Of a stretch of DNA of 38,966 nt, positions 1 through 7,316 are shown piece by piece. The first letter of the stretch is position 1; each line of letters starts with the position of its first letter. The notes beneath the pieces were generated by a model. That model did not search any database. It was not told the DNA's origin and worked only from the letters and a program-made list of their open reading frames with translations. Source of the DNA: a virus; the IMG/VR virus record IMGVR_UViG_3300042519_002218, positions 1 through 38,966 of that record. One strand, written 5' to 3'. The position numbers and the translations under genes are program-made.

Positions 1-591
1 TTCCCACCAGTCGAAGAAGGCTTCCACATAAGGATTAGTTTCACCGAATTTATAAAGTTGACTACTATCATGAGTGTGAGTAAAATGGTTCCTGCCATCG
101 CTAACCAACCCGTTGTAGGGTCCATGCCGGCGTATATCATTGACCCAAGTGGAACTAAAAGCAGGATTGCAATAAGAACAAGCAAATTGACAAGTGCGAT
201 CGAAACTGATTTCCAGCGTTCTGAGATTGACATCATCTTGGATGGGGGTGTTGACTGCTTCATGTAAGGCCTCTATGGGATAAATTTTACTTTTGTACAC
301 ACGGTCACTCACAGCGTCAGTGTTCATGTCTTCAATCTTCCAGCAGTATTCGCACCCGCTGGGACGTTCTCCAGCCAACATTTTATGTCGGTCTTGTTTC
401 TTTTGATCAGTATTGTGCAGCAGCCTAGAGTTGTTATTGACTTTATCAACGTCAATCAAATGAGCTGGCGGGTGATGGCAACTTGTGGTCTGCCCACTTC
501 CTAACCAAATGGTAGCATTGTACCACTTCGCTGCACAAAAACTTGGGGATAACGGGTCCAAGACCTGTTGTTTAAATTCTAAATCATTCAT
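1..591 (-). CDS. Radical SAM protein with N-terminal extra-cysteine (twitch-like) region, 3' end cut by window
   Basis: This gene was read directly from the minus strand and stays open for 197 codons to the window edge, so the C-terminus is missing. The radical SAM signature CxxxCxxC is at C134/C138/C141 (TCQFACSYC). Four more cysteines lie before it at C19, C38, C80 and C83, in the contexts SCHHPP and CEYCW. The same pattern occurs in the neighbour at 1671-3068, so the two are paralogues. Radical SAM enzymes use a [4Fe-4S] cluster and S-adenosylmethionine to make a 5'-deoxyadenosyl radical. The extra cysteines suggest a second cluster in an N-terminal twitch-type domain. The ATG at 591 overlaps the end of the upstream gene in an ATGAATGA junction, which points to translational coupling. 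The substrate is unknown. Glycosyltransferase neighbours suggest a sugar or a small peptide/polymer precursor, but that is inference. Confidence 0.85.
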   Translation of the reverse strand, partial: MNDLEFKQQVLDPLSPSFCAAKWYNATIWLGSGQTTSCHHPPAHLIDVDKVNNNSRLLHNTDQKKQDRHKMLAGERPSGCEYCWKIEDMNTDAVSDRVYKSKIYPIEALHEAVNTPIQDDVNLRTLEISFDRTCQFACSYCNPAFSSTWVNDIRRHGPYNGLVSDGRNHFTHTHDSSQLYKFGETNPYVEAFFDWWE

Positions 592-1687
592 TTATGTATT
601 GGGCCAAACGTTCTGGAAGCTCTGCACGTTCACGACGATTGTGTTCGCGAAGTTGTTGATAGTTGTATTTACAAACGGATCTAGCACTCTCCAAGAAACT
701 GGCAGCACCATTATAACATATATCTGCTACAACGTCAACTATTCTATTGGCACGATCTGTAGGATCATCTATCTGATCAAAACTCTCATCAATCAGGTGC
801 CCAAATGTTTGGAATCCTGCTAAATGCAAATCTCTATAATAGCCACGATTGGCTGCTACCACAAACGGATGCCCCATGATCATGGGCTTCCAAATCTTTT
901 CTGTGCGGAATGTATACGGGTAATCAAATATGGTTTCGGTTACTACACTGAAGTAGGTGTCAATGTATGGTGCCGGATTAACTTCAGCATCGCCCCAGGT
1001 GTTGCCAAACAAATGATGTTTTATGAATCCCCCAGGCACTGTGCTCATATTGGGCAATGCACGATCAATTTCGTATTGCGGCGGCAACAATCGTATGGGT
1101 TCTGTATTGCCAGTTTGTAGTTGACTGCTCCAGGCCATTTCCACACGGTCATTGAGATTGGTCCACAGTGCTCGATCCAATAACTGTTGATCACGCATGG
1201 CATCTATTAAGTACTTGCGATGTGGACGTAGTCGTCCGTTTAGGAACAAGAAGTCATAGGGCTTGTTGATTTTGTGATATACCTGTGGGTAAGACTCATG
1301 CGCACGTAAGTTTTCCAAGTACTCCACAATGTTGGAGAAGTAACAGTCTGTTTTGCAATAGTTCCAGTCCGGTTCCATGTCGCCAGATGTCAACAATAAA
1401 ATCTCACCTCGTCGTACTTGTTCTTTGATACGCAATCGTGTGAGCTGTAACAGTATGGTTTCACTGCCTTCAGCAGGATTTGAAAATACAATACGGCCTG
1501 GATATTGTTTTGCCCATTCAGTTATTTCGGTCCAGTTGTCTTTTAATATCACACGTCCAACAATGTACACGTTGTTGGGATCAAGCACAACATCTGACCA
1601 CTGCCAGAAACTGCCATCTGCTGATGACTTCAGCAGATCCCATACTTCGGCCCACTCATCCACAATGATTTTACGATTGCCTAGCAT
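584..1687 (-). CDS. Putative glycosyltransferase with fucosyltransferase/exostosin-like C-terminal motif
   Basis: The protein has 367 residues. The C-terminal half contains TFRTEKIWKPMIMGHPFVVA, followed by a Tyr/Leu-rich stretch ending GFQTF. This resembles the nucleotide-sugar-binding motif (Y-TEK-hydrophobic-G-P-V) of GT10 alpha-1,3-fucosyltransferases and exostosin-like enzymes. A central segment, PYDFLFLNGRLRPHRKYLID, also looks like a Rossmann-type beta strand plus helix. I chose the ATG at 1687 because GAGGAG lies about 10 bases upstream. A GTG at 1696 is also possible but sits too close to that ribosome binding site. The gene overlaps the upstream radical SAM gene by 17 bases and the downstream one by 8. 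It lies between two paralogous radical SAM genes, so the three probably act together. The sugar donor and acceptor cannot be told from the sequence. Confidence 0.7.
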   Translation of the reverse strand: MLGNRKIIVDEWAEVWDLLKSSADGSFWQWSDVVLDPNNVYIVGRVILKDNWTEITEWAKQYPGRIVFSNPAEGSETILLQLTRLRIKEQVRRGEILLLTSGDMEPDWNYCKTDCYFSNIVEYLENLRAHESYPQVYHKINKPYDFLFLNGRLRPHRKYLIDAMRDQQLLDRALWTNLNDRVEMAWSSQLQTGNTEPIRLLPPQYEIDRALPNMSTVPGGFIKHHLFGNTWGDAEVNPAPYIDTYFSVVTETIFDYPYTFRTEKIWKPMIMGHPFVVAANRGYYRDLHLAGFQTFGHLIDESFDQIDDPTDRANRIVDVVADICYNGAASFLESARSVCKYNYQQLREHNRRERAELPERLAQYINE

Positions 1688-3068
1688 GGTATGCACACTC
1701 CTCCCACCATGCCCGCATCTCCGGAAATGTCTTTAAGAAGTCTGTGCCGCGGCGACGATCATGTTCACTGAAAAAACGATAAAAGTCTGCCTTGGCTCGA
1801 GAATGATCTGTCAACTGTGCAGACCGCATCCAAGCAATGTCACGATCCAGTCTATGTAACTCGTAGTCTTTGAATCCTTTGAACGGTGCTTCTTCGGTTT
1901 CAATCTGTCGCACCATCCAGGCCCACAACCATTCCAGTTTCTCTGCATAACTTTCGGGCAGTATTTGCAGACTCTGCCATGCAGGTTCTCTTAACACAGG
2001 GGTGTCGAACCACACACGTTGGTAGTCTGTGCTGTACACTTTGCGCAGGCCCAATATGCCAGCAAACAGTTTGTCTAAACTGGTCACACTGAGATTGTTC
2101 ATTGTAATAATAAATGTAAGGCTTGAGTAGTTGGGCACTTCGGTAAGGAATTGATTTACTCGATCCCACAGCAGGTCAAAGTCCAAGCCATTGCGCATGT
2201 ATTTTGCTTGCTCGCCCCAGCCATCCAGACTAACATACTGCATAAAGTGTTCAATGCGTCCATCGCATATGGCCTTGACATAGGTCAAGTACTTTTGCCA
2301 TGACTTTTCATCCACTGAGAAGTTGCTGGTGACATTTAAGTGTAGTTTGGAACTGGGATTGGTCAACACATAATCAAACACACGATAGGTGTTCTTGTCT
2401 AGTAACGGTTCGCCACCAGTCATGCGGAAATGTTCTAAGTGAGGGTACAGGTCTGGCCACCAGGCCCAGAAGGCGTCAACATAAGGATTTGATTCTCTGG
2501 CCGGTATTGGTCTACGCTGACCCATAAAATGATCAGGAGAGTTGTGTGGACTGCTAGTAGGAAAAGCACCCAATCGTGCAACCTCATCTGCCCATGAGCT
2601 CGAAAACTGAGGGCTACAATAACTACACTTAAGATTACAAGCGTGATTAAAATTAACTTCAACATAACTGGGGATAACATTTTCTTCTCCTGTGCTGTTC
2701 TTTATCTGTTCAAAATCCACTGCTGCCCAGGGTTCTCCTGAACGATAGTGTCTATCACTCAACTTGCCTTGATCTTCCATGTTCCAGCAATACTGGCATT
2801 CTGCAGGTTTCTCTCCTGCTAACATCATCCGACGTTGTTGTTTTTTGTATGCGGTATTGTGTAATGCCGAGACATCTATCTTGATTTCGTCTGGATTGAT
2901 AGCATGCAGTGGTGGATGATAGCATGAGTTGTTCATGCCTGTGGTCAAGTGCAGACTGACCTGCTTCCATTTGGCCAAACAAAGTGCAGGACCTAACTGA
3001 TCATGCATCTCTTCAGCAGAACTAAGAAACTTGCTCTTGTTGTCCACTGACTCATTGCCCTTGTTCAT
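1671..3068 (-). CDS. Radical SAM protein with N-terminal extra-cysteine (twitch-like) region
   Basis: The protein has 465 residues and is complete. The radical SAM core begins with C144, C148 and C151 (HACNLKCSYC), and the SAM-binding GGEP motif is at 218-221. Upstream of the core are C30, C49 (SCYHPP), C91 and C94 (CQYCW), which match the partial paralogue at 1-591 in order and spacing. This layout fits radical SAM proteins that carry the auxiliary twitch domain at the N-terminus. The C-terminal part is rich in Trp, Asp and Arg and probably helical. The start is the ATG at 3068, which overlaps the upstream TAA as TAATG; a TTG two codons earlier is less likely. No precursor peptide gene is visible beside it. 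Context favours carbohydrate or surface-polymer chemistry, but the reaction is unknown. Confidence 0.88.
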   Translation of the reverse strand: MNKGNESVDNKSKFLSSAEEMHDQLGPALCLAKWKQVSLHLTTGMNNSCYHPPLHAINPDEIKIDVSALHNTAYKKQQRRMMLAGEKPAECQYCWNMEDQGKLSDRHYRSGEPWAAVDFEQIKNSTGEENVIPSYVEVNFNHACNLKCSYCSPQFSSSWADEVARLGAFPTSSPHNSPDHFMGQRRPIPARESNPYVDAFWAWWPDLYPHLEHFRMTGGEPLLDKNTYRVFDYVLTNPSSKLHLNVTSNFSVDEKSWQKYLTYVKAICDGRIEHFMQYVSLDGWGEQAKYMRNGLDFDLLWDRVNQFLTEVPNYSSLTFIITMNNLSVTSLDKLFAGILGLRKVYSTDYQRVWFDTPVLREPAWQSLQILPESYAEKLEWLWAWMVRQIETEEAPFKGFKDYELHRLDRDIAWMRSAQLTDHSRAKADFYRFFSEHDRRRGTDFLKTFPEMRAWWEECAYHARQS

Positions 3069-3994
3069 TACCAACCTTCTTGTTGGCGGATGACGTCAAT
3101 TTCTCTGACCATGACGCCACGGTTGTACCAGTTTGAAAGATAATGCTGTTTGAAGAATCGGCTTTGCTCACCTTCAAAGATAGCCATGGGCAAGTCTAGC
3201 TGACCATGCAACTCATCTGCCACACGCCCACCCAACAATCTTGGTTCTGCATCTTTTACTGTTTCCCAAATGTCAGCCAATGCATCAAAGTCTTGCACCA
3301 ATCGATGATCCCAGTTTGTGAGCATGGTCATGTATGTGCCTTGTCTTGCACCAGCCATGGCCCACTGACCATTGTTGACATCTGCGCCAATGTTGTGCCA
3401 TATGGTCAAATGATCCAAGTTGCGTTGATGTACTTGTTGTTGAAATTCTTCCACTGTGGGTCGAGCACCTTTGTTTAGACACATTTTAACACCTTCTCGG
3501 AAGCCGGCACGCCATGCTTGAAAAGGGGAGCCATTGGGGTATGTGATTGAATAACAGTCGTACATGGCCCAATACATGGGATCAAAACAAAACTCCACTT
3601 CAGTTTCCACACGCCCATCTGTGGCTTCGTGTGTTCGCATGTTTTCAACAAACTCTTTGGTCCATGAACTTAGTCCACCGTTGCCATACATCAGTCCGTT
3701 GATGTGATTTTTGGCACGCCATCGGAAAACAGCCTGTTCGTAATCTCCTGTAGGAAGATCCAAAGTAGCATTAAAAAAAACAGGATCTGGAAGATTATCT
3801 CCGTCAATAAGAATAAAGCGATCAGTACTACTCTCAGCAGCGGCGGCTTTGTGGGCTGCATCACTTCCTTTAATTCCGTCCACACGTTTTGCCCAAGGCA
3901 CCATGTTACGGATCTTAATCCAAAACTCTTCTTTTTCAGGTTCATCATAACTCAAGTATATACAATCTAAGTCTGCAATGTCAATTTGTTTCAT
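3068..3994 (-). CDS. GT-A-like glycosyltransferase candidate
   Basis: The protein has 308 residues. The N-terminus has a beta-strand start (LDCIYLSYDEPE) and then a DxD-type motif, FILIDGDNLPD, with D64 and D66 placed as in GT-A glycosyltransferases that bind a metal and a nucleotide sugar. The rest has conserved-looking aromatic and basic segments but no second motif I can name. The ATG at 3994 is preferred because GGAG lies nine bases upstream. A start at 4036 would add 14 residues and overlap the upstream gene far more. The gene overlaps the upstream gene by 14 bases, and its stop overlaps the radical SAM start by one base. The role as a transferase is inferred from the motif and the neighbours; donor and acceptor are unknown. 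Confidence 0.7.
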   Translation of the reverse strand: MKQIDIADLDCIYLSYDEPEKEEFWIKIRNMVPWAKRVDGIKGSDAAHKAAAAESSTDRFILIDGDNLPDPVFFNATLDLPTGDYEQAVFRWRAKNHINGLMYGNGGLSSWTKEFVENMRTHEATDGRVETEVEFCFDPMYWAMYDCYSITYPNGSPFQAWRAGFREGVKMCLNKGARPTVEEFQQQVHQRNLDHLTIWHNIGADVNNGQWAMAGARQGTYMTMLTNWDHRLVQDFDALADIWETVKDAEPRLLGGRVADELHGQLDLPMAIFEGEQSRFFKQHYLSNWYNRGVMVREIDVIRQQEGW

Positions 3995-4316
3995 ATGTTC
4001 GTTTACTCCAGCGGATATGAGGTTGGTCCTCAGCAACGATTACAGCGACATTGTCAGGATGACAAGGGGATCCAGAGTTGCCAGGAACCAATTTTGTTGT
4101 GGTCGCCCACGTTATTTCTATTAATTTTCCGTCTCGCACCCGCACGTTGGTAGCACCACAAGCAAATGTTTCTTGGTCAATTTCAATGTATGTACCAGGA
4201 CAATCTTCCATGCTGTAGAATAGTGGCACACCATCTGAGTCGTAGTATAGCCTAAAGAATGGTGCGGGCGGTTCAGGCACTGCATGTAGTACAGACCAAA
4301 ACTCTTCGGGCGTCAT
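3981..4316 (-). CDS. Conserved-looking hypothetical protein in the glycan cluster
   Basis: The protein has 111 residues and I do not recognise its family. It starts MTPEEFWSVLHAVPEPPAPF and appears mostly beta, with a mid-protein GTYIEIDQETF segment and a C-terminal SKRTYE segment. There is no signal peptide, membrane span or obvious catalytic motif. Two cysteines (in DCPG and ACG contexts) and a late PCHPDN are visible, but they do not form a known metal site. The start at 4316 is set by an ATGA overlap with the upstream cupin gene; a longer start at 4403 would run far into that gene. Its position between a cupin and a glycosyltransferase-like gene suggests an accessory role in the same pathway. 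Confidence 0.75.
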   Translation of the reverse strand: MTPEEFWSVLHAVPEPPAPFFRLYYDSDGVPLFYSMEDCPGTYIEIDQETFACGATNVRVRDGKLIEITWATTTKLVPGNSGSPCHPDNVAVIVAEDQPHIRWSKRTYETN

Positions 4317-4672
4317 TGTTGGCTGTCCCCAGGCAACACACGATAGTTGTCTTCCACTGAGTCTGCTGTGCTGACTTCTAAGATAGTTCCTGCTTCTTGA
4401 CACACTAACTGATGAGGCTTGCAGGGTTCGTTGTGCCAGACATCACCGGGCTTGAGATATTGCCAGTGCTCTTCTGCTGTTTTAGTGTCAATCCATTTAA
4501 CAATAAATTCACCGCTCATCACCCGCCAGGTCTCTTCCTTCTCTCGATGGAAGTGCATACTGAATTTTGCATCGGTATTAAAGTGCATGAACTTGCTACA
4601 GTACTGGTCGTTGGTTGCCCAAATTTCTTCTGATCCCCAACCTTTTTCTACTCTACCTGTCAGTCTGGTCAT
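4313..4672 (-). CDS. Cupin-fold protein, sugar-phosphate isomerase-like
   Basis: This is a single-domain cupin of 119 residues. The first cupin motif is MHFHREKEETWRVMSGE, which supplies H40, H42 and probably E46 as metal ligands. The second is LKPGDVWHNEPCKPHQL, with H87 as the likely fourth ligand. The opening KGWGSEEIW resembles the start of phosphomannose-isomerase-type cupins, so an isomerase or epimerase role on a sugar phosphate or nucleotide sugar is plausible. It is too short to be a full type I enzyme. Its ATG overlaps the kinase stop as ATGA, and its own stop overlaps the next start in the same way, so the three proteins are probably made together. The exact reaction cannot be assigned. 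Confidence 0.82.
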   Translation of the reverse strand: MTRLTGRVEKGWGSEEIWATNDQYCSKFMHFNTDAKFSMHFHREKEETWRVMSGEFIVKWIDTKTAEEHWQYLKPGDVWHNEPCKPHQLVCQEAGTILEVSTADSVEDNYRVLPGDSQQ

Positions 4673-5409
4673 TTGATTTGTTCCAATCTAGGTGCATACA
4701 CACCCACATGTTGTACTGTGATTGAGGATGCTTTGATTGCAAACTTCACTGCTTGTCTCATATCCGTTGTTTCTAAAAACTTGTAAGCCAAGGCCGCTAA
4801 AAATGTATCACCTGCCCCACACACGTCAGTGACATCGCCCACAACTTCAGCGGGGAATACCCAGTCGTTCCAGACAGCACCCTGATCGCCGTGTGTGACA
4901 ACCAAATGCTCTTTGTTGGGCAACTCACTGGTGGTACGACTTTTTTCTAGTCGATTGATCTTGACATAACAACCATGTAGTCGTGCTAGGTCTGTTTTCT
5001 TTGTGTCAACAAAGATTGGTATGGTTTGAGTGTTGACTAGGTCTTCAATCAATTCGTAATCCACTGTGCCTTTGTTGTAGTCGCTGATCACAATGGCGTC
5101 ATACACTGGTGGTATGTCTGTTTCAAATCTAATGGGCTTGCTTTCCTCATCGTTATCAAGTCTCAGTAGTTGTTGTTTGGTACGATGATCAATCAGTCGG
5201 TTCTTTTTGCTTACTGCACCATGTAAGAAGGTGACTGTGCATCCTAGTGCTTCCAAGTTCTTGCGTACATTGCCTGCCATGCCATCATGATTGATAGTAT
5301 AATGCGGTTCAAATATAGGAACAGGTGCTTCGGGACTGATGCGATTCACATAGCCGTATGTGTATGTGTCTGCACAGGCATCACCAATTAACAATATGTT
5401 GAATGTCAT
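4669..5409 (-). CDS. PfkB-family carbohydrate kinase resembling the heptose-7-phosphate kinase domain of HldE
   Basis: The protein has 246 residues. The N-terminus reads ILLIGDACADTYTYG and then RISPEAPVP (23-31), a hallmark of the HldE/RfaE kinase domain that phosphorylates D-glycero-D-manno-heptose 7-phosphate for LPS core synthesis. The PfkB signature with the catalytic Asp is CGAGDTFLAALA (GAGD at 198-201). An acidic VDTKKTDLARL segment matches the region before the ATP site. It is shorter than the roughly 320-residue bacterial kinase domain, lacks the cytidylyltransferase half, and has VKINRLE where HldE has a TPN motif. The sugar-binding GG-A-N loop is altered to DGMAGNV. I chose the ATG at 5409 because it forms an ATGA overlap with the upstream stop and removes 29 unconserved residues. 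A heptose-like substrate is likely but not certain. Confidence 0.85.
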   Translation of the reverse strand: MTFNILLIGDACADTYTYGYVNRISPEAPVPIFEPHYTINHDGMAGNVRKNLEALGCTVTFLHGAVSKKNRLIDHRTKQQLLRLDNDEESKPIRFETDIPPVYDAIVISDYNKGTVDYELIEDLVNTQTIPIFVDTKKTDLARLHGCYVKINRLEKSRTTSELPNKEHLVVTHGDQGAVWNDWVFPAEVVGDVTDVCGAGDTFLAALAYKFLETTDMRQAVKFAIKASSITVQHVGVYAPRLEQIK

Positions 5410-6209
5410 TGTGCTCTCCAATCTTTGGCATGGTAATGAAACGCACCTGTTTGTGCCACAGTTTGTATGCGTAGTCTCAGGTCCTGATATTCCCACACCA
5501 ATTCATCCAACCAGTGTTCAGTGCGTGTACCGGCTATGTGTCTTTTCATGTGTACAATTTTTGGGTATGTGCTGAATGGCATTGTAACACGGTCTCGACC
5601 CATGATTTCAGCAGCCATGGCGTACACCAGGTCAGTTGTGGGCACTTCATCAGGAAACTTTATGAGTTTTTTAAACTCAGACCAATTGGCAAATATATTT
5701 CCTACCCAGCCAAAAAATTCTTTGGCGGTTTCACTACGCCGCCAGTATGTGATGGCATTGTACACGTCTGGCAAGTTGTTTGCATCAAACACTCTGCGGT
5801 AATGTCTTGCTGTGCTTACGCGGTCTTTCCAATCTCTGCAGCCGGTTGATATCACAACATCTCTATGTCTAAACTGTGTCCACCAGTGGTCAATGGGACT
5901 CACAATAAACATGTCTGCTTCTAGTTTGATGGTTTCGCGAAATGGTGTGAGTGCAAACAGTTGTGCATCATTGGCAAATGGGTTGGCATTGGGCACAATC
6001 TGTCTGTGATGATCATACAAAGGTTCAGTGTAAGCACGGTCTGTGACCAAACAGATACGTGCCGACGGATCCCAGTAGCGTATGGTTTTGGCCAGAGTTC
6101 TAGCACAATCTTGATAATCTACTGTGTCGCTGTTAACCGCAACAATCACATAACCTTGTTCGTCAATGGGCTGCAACGATGGCCTCCAGATGTCGTTTGC
6201 ACATGGCAT
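5406..6209 (-). CDS. GT-A-like glycosyltransferase candidate, distant paralogue of the upstream gene
   Basis: The protein has 267 residues from the ATG at 6209. It starts with a beta strand (GYVIVAVNSDTVDY) and has VTDRAY after the first helix. It then carries KLEADMFIVSPID, where E97 and D99 take the place of a DxD metal site. The upstream gene has the matching LDADYVV. These features fit GT8-like nucleotide-sugar transferases of the GT-A fold. The start is uncertain. The ATG has AAGGA ten bases upstream and overlaps the previous gene by 47 bases. A TTG at 6176 has GGAGG six bases upstream and would give 256 residues with only a 14-base overlap. The stop overlaps the kinase ATG as ATGA. The acceptor is unknown. 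Confidence 0.75.
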   Translation of the reverse strand: MPCANDIWRPSLQPIDEQGYVIVAVNSDTVDYQDCARTLAKTIRYWDPSARICLVTDRAYTEPLYDHHRQIVPNANPFANDAQLFALTPFRETIKLEADMFIVSPIDHWWTQFRHRDVVISTGCRDWKDRVSTARHYRRVFDANNLPDVYNAITYWRRSETAKEFFGWVGNIFANWSEFKKLIKFPDEVPTTDLVYAMAAEIMGRDRVTMPFSTYPKIVHMKRHIAGTRTEHWLDELVWEYQDLRLRIQTVAQTGAFHYHAKDWRAQ

Positions 6210-6981
6210 GAAAATCTAATCCTTGCCAACTCATGGTTTTCAATCTACCTTCAGTGTTGGTGTATGTGATTTCATAATGGTCCTGTTCCGTGCAAGTCAA
6301 CCCATGATCTGGCATGACATTGAGCATGGGCCGAAATATCTCATGCACTGATTGTTCTGAACCTGCTACCAATCCCAGGGCAATGCTCAGTGCATAGTCA
6401 TTGCGATAGTTGCTTTGGTGTATGCCATATAGGTCTCGATAGTGCTGCCAATTGTTGCGAATCATTTGCATACTATCAAATATGAATTGACTCACATTGC
6501 CACGACGAAACATCATCACAGTGGCCCACCACATGGGCATCTTGTACTCACCAAATGTTTCAAGATTGGTCATACTGCTGGGTTCAAATGCATCTTTAAA
6601 GGCTGCGAACTGTTGCGGTAGTTTCAATACATCCAACAGTGAGTTACTGGCCACAACATAGTCGGCATCCAGCACTATGGTTTGATCAAAAGGTGACAAC
6701 TCATAAGCATTGATGCGTCCAGCATTGTGCCAGGTCACTGTGGTACCGTAGTCTGCAAAGTGTCTTGAGCCACCAGTATCCGGTGCTGTGACGATGATGT
6801 GTTCAAATGTATACTTTGCTGCCTCTTCGGGTGCATCTGTGACCACAGCCACAGGCAAGTCTAAATGGCGGCGAATGTTTTGAGCACTCCATGCTGCCAT
6901 GGAGATATAATCTGTTTGTTCGTTGTTAAACGCAAAGATTAGCACACCTTGAGTCAGCGTTTTTGGTTTAGTTCTTGCCAT
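6163..6981 (-). CDS. GT8-like (GT-A fold) glycosyltransferase candidate
   Basis: The protein has 272 residues. It begins with GVLIFAFNNEQTDY, a first beta strand, and continues with VAVVTDAPEE. The DxD motif is in TIVLDADYVVASN (D105, D107), which in GT-A enzymes binds the divalent metal and the nucleotide sugar. Later segments such as WWATVMMFRR and NDYALSIAL resemble the acceptor-side region of GT8-like enzymes. The start is set at the ATG at 6981; ATG 6993 and TTG 7014 are in frame but would extend into the upstream gene. It overlaps that gene by 28 bases and the next one by up to 47. It is the second gene of the cluster read from the promoter near 7280. Family membership is inferred from the motif pattern; the sugar is unknown. 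Confidence 0.78.
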   Translation of the reverse strand: MARTKPKTLTQGVLIFAFNNEQTDYISMAAWSAQNIRRHLDLPVAVVTDAPEEAAKYTFEHIIVTAPDTGGSRHFADYGTTVTWHNAGRINAYELSPFDQTIVLDADYVVASNSLLDVLKLPQQFAAFKDAFEPSSMTNLETFGEYKMPMWWATVMMFRRGNVSQFIFDSMQMIRNNWQHYRDLYGIHQSNYRNDYALSIALGLVAGSEQSVHEIFRPMLNVMPDHGLTCTEQDHYEITYTNTEGRLKTMSWQGLDFHAMCKRHLEAIVAAH

Positions 6982-7262
6982 TCCACTTTCCATGCGTTCA
7001 TTTGTTCTTGCCAACGTTCGTGTGCTAGAGCAAATAAGTCTGTCACAACAATTTTCACAGGAGTCTCATACAAGTCCAGTATCACAACGTCTTTGTCTTG
7101 TGCGCAGGCCAACAACACAGTCAGCAATTCTGGCCCTGCACGCCACATGCCACCAGCATGGGCGAACACCATTTTTGCTTCATACTTTTCTTTTAGCACC
7201 CGTCTTGCGGCTGCGTGATCAAATCTTGCTCGTGCATGAGCAACCAAGGCATCAGTATTCAT
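6954..7262 (-). CDS. Small hypothetical protein, first gene of the auxiliary operon
   Basis: The protein has 102 residues and no function I can name. It starts with an Ala/His/Arg-rich helix (MNTDALVAHARARFDHAAAR), has a short central beta region ending VVILDLYETPVKI, and closes with a charged helix rich in Trp, Glu and Gln. It seems soluble, without a signal peptide or membrane span. The ATG at 7262 follows a TATAAT box by only five bases and has no ribosome binding site, so the message may be leaderless. The next gene starts inside its 3' end, so it is probably the lead gene of the glycan cluster. It may be unrelated to glycans and simply share the promoter. Confidence 0.75.
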   Translation of the reverse strand: MNTDALVAHARARFDHAAARRVLKEKYEAKMVFAHAGGMWRAGPELLTVLLACAQDKDVVILDLYETPVKIVVTDLFALAHERWQEQMNAWKVEWQELNQKR

Positions 7263-7267
7263 AATGC

Positions 7268-7296
7268 ATTATACAGTAGAAGCGGAGAAAAGTAAA
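7268..7296 (-). promoter_or_regulatory. Sigma70-like promoter for the auxiliary operon, with predicted leaderless start
   Basis: On the minus strand the -35 is TTTACT (7296-7291), then a 17-base spacer, then a perfect -10 TATAAT (7273-7268). The expected start of transcription, six to seven bases further on, coincides with the ATG at 7262. The -35 lies inside the terminator stem of the structural operon. A 12-base palindrome, ATAATGCATTAT (7261-7272), overlaps the -10 and the start codon and could be an operator. This is a sequence-based prediction only. Confidence 0.6.
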
Positions 7297-7313
7297 GGGG
7301 CTGTTGCCCCTTT
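7294..7313 (-). terminator. Intrinsic terminator-like hairpin after the structural operon
   Basis: An 8-bp perfect stem (7294-7301 pairing with 7306-7313) with a four-base loop starts four bases after the stop of the gene at 7317. On the minus strand it reads AAAGGGGC-AACA-GCCCCTTT and is followed by TACTTTTCT, a moderately U-rich tract. It separates the structural block from the auxiliary cluster. Confidence 0.7.
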
Positions 7314-7316
7314 TGG

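Noticed and set aside
5410-5496. Longer start for the PfkB kinase
   Set aside because: The extra 29 residues run inside the upstream gene and do not look like a kinase start. The ATGA junction and the ILLIGD strand place the start at 5409.
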